NCBI GenBank assembly: GCA_963725175.1
Contig: CAVRXH010000006.1
Span: 6,138,001 to 6,202,000 of the forward strand
Direction: 5' to 3'
Length of the DNA: 64,000 bases
Origin: DASUBV01 sp963725175
GTDB taxonomy: Bacteria > Actinomycetota > Actinomycetes > Streptosporangiales > Streptosporangiaceae
Positions 1 through 8,519 of the stretch are shown here, piece by piece; positions within the stretch are counted from its first letter, which is position 1, and every line of letters begins with the position of its first letter. The notes below the pieces were generated by a model. That model saw nothing but the letters and a program-made list of their open reading frames with translations, was not told where the DNA came from and did not search any database. A program made the position numbers and the translations under genes.

Positions 1-1320
1 CCTCGGCGGGCTGCTGCTGTTCACCGTCGGCCTGCTGGTCGCGGGCCTGGCGCCGTCGATGCCGGTGCTGGTTTCCGGCCGGGTGCTGCAGGGCTTCGGG
101 GCGGGCGCGGTGCCGGCCGTCGCCTACGTGGCGATCGGCCGCACGATGCCCGACGCGCTGCGGCCGAAGATGATGGCGATGCTCTCGACCGCCTGGGTGG
201 TGCCGGGACTGGCCGGCCCGGCCGCGAGCGCGGCGGTCGCGCACCTGTTCGGCTGGCGCTGGGTGTTCCTCGGCCTGGTCCCTGTCGTGGTGCTCACCGG
301 GTCGCTGGCCATCCCGTCCCTGATCCGCCTGGCCCGGCGACCCGCGGGCCGGCCGCACGGGACGCCGGGGAGCATGACACCGGCGAGCCCGGCACGAAGC
401 GCGCGGCCGGTGGCGAGCACCGGCCGGCCGACGGGCTGGGCGCGGCGGCCGGCGCGGCGCTGCTGCTCGGCGGCCTGACGGCTCTGTCCGGGTCCGGCGC
501 GGGCGTCGCGCTCGGCGCGGTGCTGGCCGTGGCCGGGATTGCCCTGGGCCTGACGGTGCTGCGCCGGCTGCTGCCCGCCGGCACGCTGCGCGGCCGGCCG
601 GGGCTGCCCGCCACCATTCTGACCAGGGGCATGCTCACCTTCTGCTTCTTCGGCGCCGACGCCTACGTCACGCTCACCATCACCACCATCAGGCATCACA
701 CGCCCGCGCTGGCCGGGATCGCCGTCACCGGCTCCACCCTGGCCTGGACCGCCGGCTCGTGGGTGCAGGCCAGGATGAGCAGCAGGTGGCAGGGCCGGCA
801 CATGGTGCGCGCGTGCCTGCTCATCGTGCTGGCCGGCCTGGCCGCGATGGCGCTGGTGCTATGGCCGGCCGTGCCCGCCGAGGCCGGCATCGCGGCCTGG
901 ACGCTGGCCGGGTTCGGCATGGGCCTGGGCTACGCGCCGATCTCGCTGCTCATGCTGCGCGAGGCCCCGCCTGGCCGGGAGGGCTGGGCCTCGGCGTCGC
1001 TGAACCTGGCCGACGTGCTGGGCACCGCGACCGGCATCGGCCTGGGCGGCGCGGCGGTGGCCGCCGTGGTCCGGCACGGCCAGCCGCTGACCCTCGGCGT
1101 GGCCGCGGCGTTCGCCATCGCGGCGGCCGTCGGGCTGGCGGGCGTGGCGGTCAGCCGCCGGCTCCCCGGCGGGCTGCTAGCGGCCGGCAACCCGCCCGGG
1201 AGGGACGTCGTGGGCGAGCCCGAGGGAGCGCATCGCCTTGCGGTAGGCAACCGCGACGGCGTCGAACTTCAGGTGCAGCTCGGCCGCCAGGTCGAAGGGG
1301 ACGCGGTCGGGCCGCTGTGA
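1..1320 (+). pseudogene. MFS transporter, 5'-truncated and frameshifted as assembled
   Basis: Drug-efflux-type major facilitator superfamily protein entering from the left edge of the window. The first part reads in one frame with MFS features (the GRVLQGFGAGAV segment, then a W-R-W-VF loop); the second half continues in another frame from about position 365 with further hydrophobic helices (ADAYVTLTIT, GMGLGYAPISLLM). The frame change is equivalent to one missing base, and an extra G in the GGGG at about 367-370 restores a continuous protein. The second frame runs on to 1320, overlapping the convergent Rieske gene by 144 bp, so the true 3' end may be nearer 1180. Substrate cannot be deduced. 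Family call is firm; pseudogene versus sequencing error is unresolved. Confidence 0.7.
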
Positions 1321-2238
1321 CTCCACGACCACCTGGTCCTGGCCGAAGATCGTGTCCTCGAACTCCTGGATGACCCGGTCGGGCTGGTCGGAGTTGTAGT
1401 TGCGGCCGATGACCACGTAGCCCGCGCAGCGGTCGGCGGCGACCGGCTGCGAGGCGAAGAAGTACACCATGCCGCGCTCGCCGCCCCAGCCCAGCCGCAG
1501 CGCGATCGTGTAAGGCAGGTGCAGCTCGTAGCGGCTGCGCCGTTCCGGCGGCCCGTCCTGCTCGTTGCCGAACACCGGGAAGTCCTCGCTGTTCTCCGCC
1601 TCCGGCCGGACGATCGTGTAGTGCAGCACGTGCCCCTGCGTGCGCACCTCGTGCCGGGGCACCACCGGCCGCGACGGGTCGCCGAGCAGGCCGGGGTGCA
1701 CCCAGGGGAAGTGCCCGAAGTCGGTGAAGTTCTCCACCTGGCGGGAGGCGTCGCACTCCCAGCGGTACGGCCCGGCGCTGACCACCGCCCAGCCGCCGTC
1801 CTCCAGCTCGGGCACCTCCGGCAGCGGCCAGCGCGGCTCTTCAAGCGCGACCCAGATCAGCCCGTAACGCTCCTGCGCCAGGTAAGCCGGCACCCGCGCC
1901 TTGGCCGGCACCCGGCTCGGGTCCTCCAGCTGCGGGATGGCCACGCAGCGCCCGTCGGCGGCGTACCGCCAGCCGTGATACGGGCAGACCAGCTCCGTGC
2001 CGCTGACCCAGCCGAGCGACAGCGCCGTGCCCCGGTGCACGCACAGGTCCGACATCGCGTGCACCGCGCCGCCCGTGCGCCACAGCACCAGCGGCTCGCC
2101 GAGCAGGTCGGCGTGGCCCGGCCGGTCGGCGCCCAGCCCGGCGCTGAACCCGACCGGGTGCCAGCAGGCCCGCAGCGCGGCCGGATCAGCGAATACTCCC
2201 GGCCGCCCGGCCGCGCGTGACGTATCAGTGCTGGTCAT
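1177..2238 (-). CDS. Rieske [2Fe-2S] non-heme iron oxygenase, alpha subunit
   Basis: Cytosolic 353-aa oxygenase of the aromatic-ring-hydroxylating / pheophorbide-a-oxygenase-like class. The N-terminal Rieske domain shows C66-x-H68 and C85-P-Y-H88, the four 2Fe-2S ligands. The C-terminal catalytic domain has N170-F-T-D-F-G-H-F-P-W-V-H, giving the usual mononuclear iron set D173/H176/H181. Length fits single-component vanillate-demethylase-type alpha subunits. No reductase or ferredoxin gene is adjacent, so the electron donor must be encoded elsewhere. It is convergent with the MFS gene. The substrate is unknown; demethylation or hydroxylation of an aromatic or cyclic compound is inference. Confidence 0.88.
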   Translation of the reverse strand: MTSTDTSRAAGRPGVFADPAALRACWHPVGFSAGLGADRPGHADLLGEPLVLWRTGGAVHAMSDLCVHRGTALSLGWVSGTELVCPYHGWRYAADGRCVAIPQLEDPSRVPAKARVPAYLAQERYGLIWVALEEPRWPLPEVPELEDGGWAVVSAGPYRWECDASRQVENFTDFGHFPWVHPGLLGDPSRPVVPRHEVRTQGHVLHYTIVRPEAENSEDFPVFGNEQDGPPERRSRYELHLPYTIALRLGWGGERGMVYFFASQPVAADRCAGYVVIGRNYNSDQPDRVIQEFEDTIFGQDQVVVESQRPDRVPFDLAAELHLKFDAVAVAYRKAMRSLGLAHDVPPGRVAGR

Positions 2239-2369
2239 ACCTGATTATGCGGGCCCGCCCGGCGAGCCGCCGCTGTGACCTTGATCATGTTCCCGGCTCG
2301 CCAGGCGCCAGCCGGGATCTCGCCTGCCGCACCGGCGGTCGATAGCCTGCGTTCTGTCGGAACTGGCGG

Positions 2370-2846
2370 TTGCGCGGGGAAGGCGACATGGGTGACGCGG
2401 TAGTCCGGGCGGAACGCGGCGACGCCGGGGCGCTGGCTCAGCTCATCGCCGAGGCGTTCGCGGAGCTGCCGCCGTCGCGATGGCTGATCGCCGACCCGCA
2501 GGCGCGCAGCCGGGTGTTTCCTGGCTACTTCCGGATCTTCGTGGACGACACCCTGACGGCCGGCGTCGTGCACACCACCCAGGACCGCGACGCCGCCGCG
2601 CTGTGGCTCCCGGCGGACTTCGCGCCGGCCGCCGACTACCCGGCACGGCTGGCCGCCTCGGCCCGCCGGGACCCGCCCGACCGCCCTGCCACCCCGCCGC
2701 CCCTTGAGGTGCCCCAACGCCCCTGCCGCCCCGACCGCCCTGCCGCCCCGACCGCCCTGCCGGCCCCGCCGCCCCTCGGCGTCGGCTACCCCCGCGGCCA
2801 CGCCCCGCCCCTGGGCGCCAGCCGCACGCGTCGCACGAGGCGGTGA
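2370..2846 (+). pseudogene. GNAT N-acetyltransferase, C-terminally decayed
   Basis: The first ~100 residues (starting MGDAVVRAERGDAGALAQL, then SRWL-DP--R and FPGYFRIFVDDTL, later ALWLP) match the N-terminal half of actinobacterial GNAT acetyltransferases. The family's acetyl-CoA-binding core (V-x-x-x-x-R/Q-G-x-G-x-A/G) is absent. After about residue 105 the frame becomes a Pro/Arg-rich low-complexity run caused by repeated CGCCCTGCCGCCCC-like DNA. The gene therefore appears truncated and overwritten by a simple-sequence expansion. Unlikely to be catalytic. Confidence 0.55.
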
Positions 2847-2860
2847 TCTTTCAAGATCAC
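2843..2860. promoter_or_regulatory. Inverted repeat, possible operator
   Basis: GTGATCTT and AAGATCAC form perfect 8-bp arms around TC. The site overlaps the end of the decayed GNAT frame, about 240 bp upstream of the KdpD-like gene. A two-base loop favours a dimeric protein-binding site over an RNA hairpin. The bound factor is unknown. Confidence 0.4.
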
Positions 2861-3095
2861 GAGGTGCGCGAGGGGATGGCTCGCTATCGGGGAGTGTTTT
2901 GGGCCACGTACGCCTAAAGTGCTCCCCGATCCGGCTCGGCGGCTCGGCGGCTCGGGTGGTGCCCGGAATGGGCGGTATGAGGGGCATGGGGGTCACGGGG
3001 GGCGTTAAGGAAGCATCAAGACTGGCGGGGGCCGCGTTAGGAAGTCGTATAGATCGGCCGCATCCGGTCTGAACTGCGGTGAACTGGCTAGCGAG

Positions 3096-5603
3096 ATGAG
3101 TGAGACCGGAGCCGCGCACCGCGCCGGGGCGGGCAGTCATGACCAGTTCCGGAGCGACGCGGCGTCCGTCGAGGCCGGTTCCATCGAGAAGGGGTCCGTC
3201 GAGGCGGGGTCCGACGAGGCCGCTTCCTTCGCGGCGGAGTTCGGCTCGCAGCCCTGGGTCCCCGAGTCCTGGGCAGAGCGGGCCAGGCGCATCCGGCCTC
3301 GCGGCCTTGCCGCACCGCTCGCGCTGCCGGCGGGATTCGCCGCGCTGCTGGCGGTCGGCGCCCTCGCCGCGGCGACGGACGGGGCGGTGTCGGCCGGCTG
3401 GGTACTGGGCCTGGCCGCCGTCGTCGTCCTGATCGGGGCGGCGATCTCGGAGCTCCCGGCAGCGCTGGTGCTGGCCGGGGTGGGCTGGTTCACGGTGGCC
3501 GGGTTCTCCCGGCAGCCTTACGCCCAGCTCCGGTTCGCCGGCTCGGCCGGCTGGCCGGCCGCACTGGTCATCGGCGGGGCTGCGGTAGCCGGGCTGACCT
3601 GCGGCGTGGTGTTGCGCCGCCTGGCATCGTCGGTCACCCTGTTCATGGTGGACGTTTCAGGGCAGCCGCAGCCGGAGCCCTGGCCGGAGCCAGGGAATCC
3701 GGGGGAGCCAGGCGGGGACCCGGCCGCTCGTCTCGGGGACGGCCAGGCCGGGCACGCCGGCCGCTGGCCGCTGCCCGGAGGACCAGCACAGTCCGGGCCA
3801 GAACGGTACGAACCAGGTCAGTCACGACTAGACAGGGCGGGGCCGGCTCAGTCCGGGCCCGCACTTCCTGAGCCAGCCCAGGCCGCCGGGACTCCCCCCG
3901 ACCCGGCCGGCCTGGGCGACCCGCAGGCGGCAGGCGCCTACCTGGCGGCGGGCGCCGCGCCGGCAGTCAACCCCCCTCTGGCTGCCGGGCCCCCAGGTCC
4001 GGTAGCCAGCGCCCCGGCGGCCAGCCTCGCGGCTGGCCGCCCTGGGCGGCGCCGGCTGCCGGACCTCAGCGGCGGCATCGGCCGGCGGCGGATGCTCTCT
4101 GGCATCCTGCTGCTGGCCGGGCTGCCGCTGCTGACCTTCGTGCTGTCGGTGACGGGCATGCACCCGCTTGGCGACGACCTGCTGGTCTACCTGGCGGCCG
4201 TGGTGGCGATCGCGGTTGTCGGCGGGTTCTGGCCGGCCGTGCTCGGGGCGATCGCCGCGAGCACGCTGGTGAACTGGTACTTCACCCCGCCGGTGCACAC
4301 GCTGAGCATCGCCGACGGGCAGAGCCTGCTTGCCCTGCTGCTGTTCGTCACCGTCGCGGTGGCGGTGAGCAGCGTGGTGCACCTGGCCGCGCTCCGGGCG
4401 GGGCAGGCGAAGCGTGCCGCCGGCGAGGCGCAGGAGCTGCTGGCCCTGGCCCAGACGGTACTCGGCGGCGCGGACTCGCCGACCGCCGTCCTCGACCACC
4501 TGACCAGCGGCTACGGCGGCTACGCGGAGTTGCTTGAGCACAACGGCGGCCAGTGGGCGAAGGTGGCCTCCAGCCGCGCTGGCGGCATCGGGCTGACCCC
4601 GGCTGACCGGGCGGGTCCCGCGAGCGCGGATGGCCGCATCCCGGCCCCCGGCAGTCCGGCCCTCGGCGGCACCGCGCGCGCCGGCCTGGCCTCTGCCGGT
4701 CCCGTAGGGCACCCGCCCGTCGGACCCGAGCTGCGGGTAGCCGCGCGCGCGGGCCTGATGCTCGTCGCGGCCGGGCAGGCCAGGCCGCTGACCCAGCGGC
4801 TGCTGCACGGCTTCGCCGCCCAGGCCGCCGCCGCGCTTGACCGGGACCGGCTGCGGACTCAGGCCGCGCAGGCCGAGGCGCTGGCCGAGGGGAACCGGAT
4901 GCGCACCGCGCTGCTCGCGGCGGTCAGCCACGACCTGCGCACCCCGCTGGCCTCGATCAAGGCCAGCGTGAGCACGCTGCGGCAGACCGACGTGACCTGG
5001 ACTCCGGCCGACGAGGCGGCGCTGCTGGCCACCATCGACCAGTCTTCGGACCGGCTCGACGCGCTGATCGGCAACCTGCTGGACATGAGCCGGCTCACCG
5101 CCGGGTCGCTGGAGCCGTTCCTGCGCCCGACCGCCGTGGACGAGGTGGCGCCGGTGGCGCTGCGCGGCATCGACGCGGGCGGCCGGATGCAGCTCACCGT
5201 GCCCGATGACCTGCCGCTGGTCCGCACCGACCCCGGCCTGCTTGAGCGGGTGCTCGCCAACCTGTTCGCCAACGCGCTTGCCTACTCCCCGGCGGGCCGC
5301 GACCCCGAGCTGCGCGCCAGCGCGGACGGCGATGGCGTGCTGCTGGACATCATCGACCACGGCCGGGGCGTGCCCGACGCGCTCAAGCAGCAGATGTTCG
5401 AGCCGTTCCAGCGGCTGGACGCCCGCGCCGGCGGTCCTGGCATGGCCGGCGGCATCGGCCTCGGCCTGTCGGTGGTCAAGGGCTTCCTGGACATCATGGG
5501 CGGCTCGGTGGCGCCCGCCGACACCCCGGGCGGCGGGCTGACGATGCGGGTGCGGCTGCCCGCCGCGGCCGAGTCCCCGGCCGCGCTCGGCGCCCAGCCG
5601 TGA
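3096..5603 (+). CDS. KdpD-like sensor histidine kinase lacking the N-terminal KdpD/Usp domains
   Basis: 835-aa membrane sensor kinase. Residues ~1-60 are acidic with short VEAGS-type repeats. Residues ~70-180 hold hydrophobic helices. Residues ~185-320 form a Pro/Gly-rich linker. A DUF4118 four-helix segment follows (~330-430, with LVNWYFTPPVHTLSIADG typical of KdpD), then a cytoplasmic region. The kinase core has the H-box VSHDLRTPL with His at about residue 612, an N-box (NLFANALAYSP), G1 (DHGRGVP) and G2 (GIGLGLSVVKG). The classical N-terminal KdpD ATP-binding and universal-stress domains are missing, so K+/ATP sensing must differ from E. coli KdpD. Its stop overlaps the KdpE start by 4 bp. 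No kdpFABC is nearby. Confidence 0.88.
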   Translation: MSETGAAHRAGAGSHDQFRSDAASVEAGSIEKGSVEAGSDEAASFAAEFGSQPWVPESWAERARRIRPRGLAAPLALPAGFAALLAVGALAAATDGAVSAGWVLGLAAVVVLIGAAISELPAALVLAGVGWFTVAGFSRQPYAQLRFAGSAGWPAALVIGGAAVAGLTCGVVLRRLASSVTLFMVDVSGQPQPEPWPEPGNPGEPGGDPAARLGDGQAGHAGRWPLPGGPAQSGPERYEPGQSRLDRAGPAQSGPALPEPAQAAGTPPDPAGLGDPQAAGAYLAAGAAPAVNPPLAAGPPGPVASAPAASLAAGRPGRRRLPDLSGGIGRRRMLSGILLLAGLPLLTFVLSVTGMHPLGDDLLVYLAAVVAIAVVGGFWPAVLGAIAASTLVNWYFTPPVHTLSIADGQSLLALLLFVTVAVAVSSVVHLAALRAGQAKRAAGEAQELLALAQTVLGGADSPTAVLDHLTSGYGGYAELLEHNGGQWAKVASSRAGGIGLTPADRAGPASADGRIPAPGSPALGGTARAGLASAGPVGHPPVGPELRVAARAGLMLVAAGQARPLTQRLLHGFAAQAAAALDRDRLRTQAAQAEALAEGNRMRTALLAAVSHDLRTPLASIKASVSTLRQTDVTWTPADEAALLATIDQSSDRLDALIGNLLDMSRLTAGSLEPFLRPTAVDEVAPVALRGIDAGGRMQLTVPDDLPLVRTDPGLLERVLANLFANALAYSPAGRDPELRASADGDGVLLDIIDHGRGVPDALKQQMFEPFQRLDARAGGPGMAGGIGLGLSVVKGFLDIMGGSVAPADTPGGGLTMRVRLPAAAESPAALGAQP

Positions 5604-6274
5604 CCAAGGTCCTGGTCATCGATGACGAGCCGCCGATCCTGAACGCGCTGCGCATCAACCTCGCGGCCCGCAAGTACGAGGTGACCACCGCGGCGGACGG
5701 CGCTTCCGGGCTGGCGGCGATGGCGAGGGAGAGGCCCGACGTGCTGATCCTGGACCTGGGGCTGCCGGACATGGACGGCACCGAGGTGATCAAGGGCGTG
5801 CGCGGCTGGACCTCGACGCCGATCATCGTGCTGTCGGCCTGGGGCCAGGAGAGCCAGAAGGTCGCCGCGCTGGACGCCGGCGCCGACGACTACGTGACCA
5901 AGCCGTTCGGCATGGACGAGCTGCTGGCCCGGCTGCGCGCCGCGGTGCGCCGGGCGGCGCCGGCCGCGGACGCCCCGGTGGTGAGCACGGAGCACTTCAC
6001 CATCGACCTGTCGGCCAAGCGGGTCACCCTGGGCGAGTCCGACGTGCGGCTGACGCCGACCGAGTGGCAGATCCTGGAAGTGCTGGCCAGGAACCCGGAC
6101 CGGCTGGTCAGCCAGCGCCAGCTACTCCAGGAGGTCTGGGGTCCTGAGTACCTGAAAGAGGCCAGCTACCTGCGCGTCTACATGGCCAACCTGCGCCGCA
6201 AGCTGGAGCCGAGCCCGTCCAGGCCGCGTTACCTGCTGACCGAGCCCGGCATGGGCTACCGGTTCTGCCCCTAG
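5600..6274 (+). CDS. kdpE: OmpR/KdpE-family response regulator
   Basis: 224-aa two-component response regulator. The receiver domain has acidic residues D8/D9, phosphoacceptor D52 (LILDLGLPDMDG) and K101 (YVTKPFG). The C-terminal OmpR winged helix is complete (LTPTEWQILEVLARNPDRLV to GMGYRF). The GTG start sits inside GTGA with the kinase stop, so the pair is translationally coupled. Similarity is to KdpE, but targets are inferred only; no kdpF promoter lies within the window. A strong convergent terminator follows. Confidence 0.9.
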   Translation: MTKVLVIDDEPPILNALRINLAARKYEVTTAADGASGLAAMARERPDVLILDLGLPDMDGTEVIKGVRGWTSTPIIVLSAWGQESQKVAALDAGADDYVTKPFGMDELLARLRAAVRRAAPAADAPVVSTEHFTIDLSAKRVTLGESDVRLTPTEWQILEVLARNPDRLVSQRQLLQEVWGPEYLKEASYLRVYMANLRRKLEPSPSRPRYLLTEPGMGYRFCP

Positions 6275-6287
6275 CCGGCGTCGGCCG

Positions 6288-6330
6288 GCCAGCCCGCCCA
6301 GCGGCCCGGCTGACCGCTGGGCGGGCTGGC
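6288..6330. terminator. Bidirectional terminator hairpin
   Basis: A perfect 17-bp stem (6288-6304 with 6314-6330) around a 9-nt loop lies between the stop of the KdpE gene (plus) and the stop of the MauE-like gene (minus). No clear U-tract is present, as is common in high-GC actinobacteria. Position between convergent genes supports a shared terminator. Confidence 0.75.
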
Positions 6331-6333
6331 GCG

Positions 6334-7253
6334 TCAGGCTCGGGCCAGGCCCGGCGCCGCGAGCGGCAGCCGTGCGCGCGGTGTCACGTCGGGCGATGGC
6401 ACGGCGATGGTCTCCTGACGTTCCTCATCGACAACGCTGACCCGGATGACCGGATCGGTGCTGCCGCTGGCCTTCGCGTTCGCGTCAACCGCGAAGAGAA
6501 CCGAGACCGGCCGGGGGCCGCCGGGGCTGGCGTGGATGCCGGAATAACGCAAGATGCGCCAGCCCGCGCTTTCCCAGTGATCGGCCAGCCCGGATCTGAC
6601 CACGGGCGCCATGACTTGCCAGGCCAGGCTTCCTTCCAGCAGCTCGACGGTCGCGGCCACCGGTACCTGGCCAGCGGTGCCGGCCAGCCGGCCAGGCAGC
6701 AGTCGCGTCCGTGCCCGGCGAAGCGGGAACAGCCAGAAATCGTCGAGTTCGGCCGACATGGCGGCGATCACCGCCACGAGCGCGAGCCCGGTCACGGCTG
6801 CGGCCGCGGGCCACCGGACGGTGGCTGACCACCAGGGATGCGCCGCCGTGGCGCAGCATGCGCCGCCGGCTGCGACCAGGCCAGCACGGGCGAAGGACCG
6901 CCAGGTGGCCGGCGTGGCGCGGGAGCTCGCGCAGCCGCACGAGGAATCCGGGGCGTGAGCTTTCGCGTACCCCAGATAGGCGGCGAAGCAGGCGCCGAGC
7001 GCGGCCGTCGCTGCCGCGGTCACCGGGGACAGCGGCACCGCCAGCAGCGCGGCGGCAACCGTCAGCTCGACGGCACCCGCCGCCCGCAGGGTCAGCGTCG
7101 CCCGGGGGCCGGCATCAGCCGGCCGAGCGCGGAGCCTGCGGCCTGCCGCGCCGTGTGCCGGCCGAAGAGCTTGACCCAGCCCGTCCAGCCCAGCAGGCCA
7201 GCGAGTACCAGCGGCATGAGTTCAGGAAGAAGCCGGAGCAGCGTGATTGTCAT
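6334..7253 (-). pseudogene. MauE/DoxX-like redox-associated membrane protein, frameshifted as assembled
   Basis: The start at 7253 gives a hydrophobic N-terminus (MTITLLRLLPELMPLVLA) that stops at 7092. The reading frame resumes with RAAGAVELTVAAALLAVPL and continues to 6334 with further helices, a Cys-rich loop (SSCGCASS) typical of MauE-like proteins and a CC pair. One extra C in the CCCCC run near 7103 joins both parts into a single ~305-residue protein. MauE-type proteins are thought to assist disulfide/redox maturation of exported proteins. The C-terminal ~100 residues form a soluble domain I do not recognise. It is the last gene of a three-gene operon with 7267-7884 and 7895-8314. The frameshift may be an assembly indel. 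Confidence 0.6.
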
Positions 7254-7266
7254 GACTGCCTCCCGC

Positions 7267-7884
7267 TCAGTGGCCCAGCGTGAAGCGCGCCACGTCGACC
7301 GATCCGTCCGATGGCCGCCACGCTCCGAGCACCTGCACCGTACGTCCGGCCCGCAGGCCGGACAGGTCGCTGGTCAGCGGGCCCTTGCCCGTTGACGCGA
7401 CCGTGGTCGCCGGGACGATGTGCCCGGTGATCATGTGGCCGTTGTGCTGCAACCGCACCCGGTCACTGGCGACCGACCGTACCTGGCAGGTGAGGTTCAC
7501 GATGTTGACCCAGACGGCATCGGCGGCAATCGTGCCGTCTGGCATGCGGACGCCGCGGCCGTACATGCCGTCGCCGACCGCGATCGCGGCGGCCGTGGTG
7601 GGGCGCAGCTTCCACACGCTGGTGGCGTTAGTGAGCTGGACCCGGTAGTTGGTCCCGTAGGAACCGTGCACGTGCAGCAGGCCGCCCTTGATGGCGGTGA
7701 TGACGCCCTCGGCGAAGTGGGCGGATGTGAAGGCCCGGTCGGTCGGCCGCATGGGCGCGGCGAAGGCCGCGTCGGCGTCGAGGCCGCCAAGCGCGCTCGC
7801 GCCCGCGATGGTCGCGCCCGCGATGGCGGCGGAGGTTAAGAAGCGGCGGCGGTCGAATGCGGTATGGGCGGGGGGAGTCTGCAT
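7267..7884 (-). CDS. Tat-exported hypothetical protein, small beta-barrel-like
   Basis: 205 residues. The N-terminus has a twin-arginine signal (D-RRRFLTSAAIAGA then an Ala-rich h-region, probably cleaved near AFAAP). The mature part contains repeated short beta-type segments (GVITAIKGGLLHVHG, YRVQLTNATSVW, VRLQHNGHMITGHIVP, GRTVQVLGAWRP), resembling DUF5666/OB-like exported domains. Tat export suggests that it folds or binds a cofactor before export; no cofactor motif is visible. It lies 10 bp downstream of the Cys-rich gene and 13 bp upstream of the MauE-like gene, so the three are probably one transcript. Function unknown. Confidence 0.65.
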   Translation of the reverse strand: MQTPPAHTAFDRRRFLTSAAIAGATIAGASALGGLDADAAFAAPMRPTDRAFTSAHFAEGVITAIKGGLLHVHGSYGTNYRVQLTNATSVWKLRPTTAAAIAVGDGMYGRGVRMPDGTIAADAVWVNIVNLTCQVRSVASDRVRLQHNGHMITGHIVPATTVASTGKGPLTSDLSGLRAGRTVQVLGAWRPSDGSVDVARFTLGH

Positions 7885-7894
7885 GTCTCGCGTC

Positions 7895-8314
7895 CTACTC
7901 GTAGATCCACACCGGCAGGATGCCGGAGTCGAGGTTGCCGATGGCCGAGAACGCGCTCGGGGTCAGGTCGATGATGCGGTTGGTCCGGCACTGGCCGTTG
8001 CAGCACTCCTCCGAGCCGCAGAACTCCTGCGTGTTGGGACCGCAGTCGGCGAGCGTGATGCACACGGTGGCACCGCACTGGTTCGTGACGTTGAGCACCG
8101 ACCCGCAGCCGTGCCGCGGCATGTTCTCACCGCACGCCCCCGGGTCGGTGACGCTCAGGCAGGCCGCGGTTAAGTTCGGCCAGGCCGCCATGGCAGTGCT
8201 TGACTGGCAGGTACCGCACGCGCCGGTGCCAGCCGACCCGCACACCCCCCAGGCATTGCCGCAGCAGAACCAGCTGCTGAGCCCTTTCCACACGTACGTC
8301 GAGCCACAGGCCAT
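7895..8314 (-). CDS. Cys-rich double-psi beta-barrel (RlpA/expansin-like) protein
   Basis: 139 aa from the ATG at 8314, chosen because GGAAGGAG lies 7 nt upstream. The C-terminal half matches the double-psi beta-barrel pattern: CGSVLNVTNQCGATVCI, then D-C-G-P-N, then IIDLTPSAFSAIG and a final GILPVWIYE. Such domains occur in RlpA, expansins and barwin-like proteins that act on the cell wall. There are about 18 cysteines, implying many disulfides or metal sites. No classical signal peptide is visible on the chosen start, which is odd for a disulfide-rich protein. Co-transcription with a Tat substrate and a MauE-like redox protein suggests an oxidatively folded surface protein (inference). Confidence 0.7.
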   Translation of the reverse strand: MACGSTYVWKGLSSWFCCGNAWGVCGSAGTGACGTCQSSTAMAAWPNLTAACLSVTDPGACGENMPRHGCGSVLNVTNQCGATVCITLADCGPNTQEFCGSEECCNGQCRTNRIIDLTPSAFSAIGNLDSGILPVWIYE

Positions 8315-8448
8315 GAGACGCTCCTTCCGAGCTGGGCCCGCCGGGCGTGCGGGCACGGAGCCTCGTCCCGGACAGGGCGCTACTGATGCAGGGCGGATAC
8401 ATCGTGTGACGGATCCACTTCAGATAGTGCAAGCAAATCCGGGCGAAA

Positions 8449-8476
8449 TCATGACTTGACTTTTATCAAGTGATGA
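8449..8476. promoter_or_regulatory. Inverted repeat upstream of the double-psi operon
   Basis: TCATGACTTGA and TCAAGTGATGA pair as an 11-bp imperfect inverted repeat (one mismatch) with a 6-nt AT-rich loop. The site is 135 bp upstream of the 8314 start and 44 bp downstream of the permease stop. It could terminate the permease transcript or act as an operator for the operon. An unusually AT-rich spot in this genome. Confidence 0.4.
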
Positions 8477-8519
8477 CGTGCGGAATAAGCGGGAAGAAGG
8501 ACCGGCCCGCGCCAGCCAG

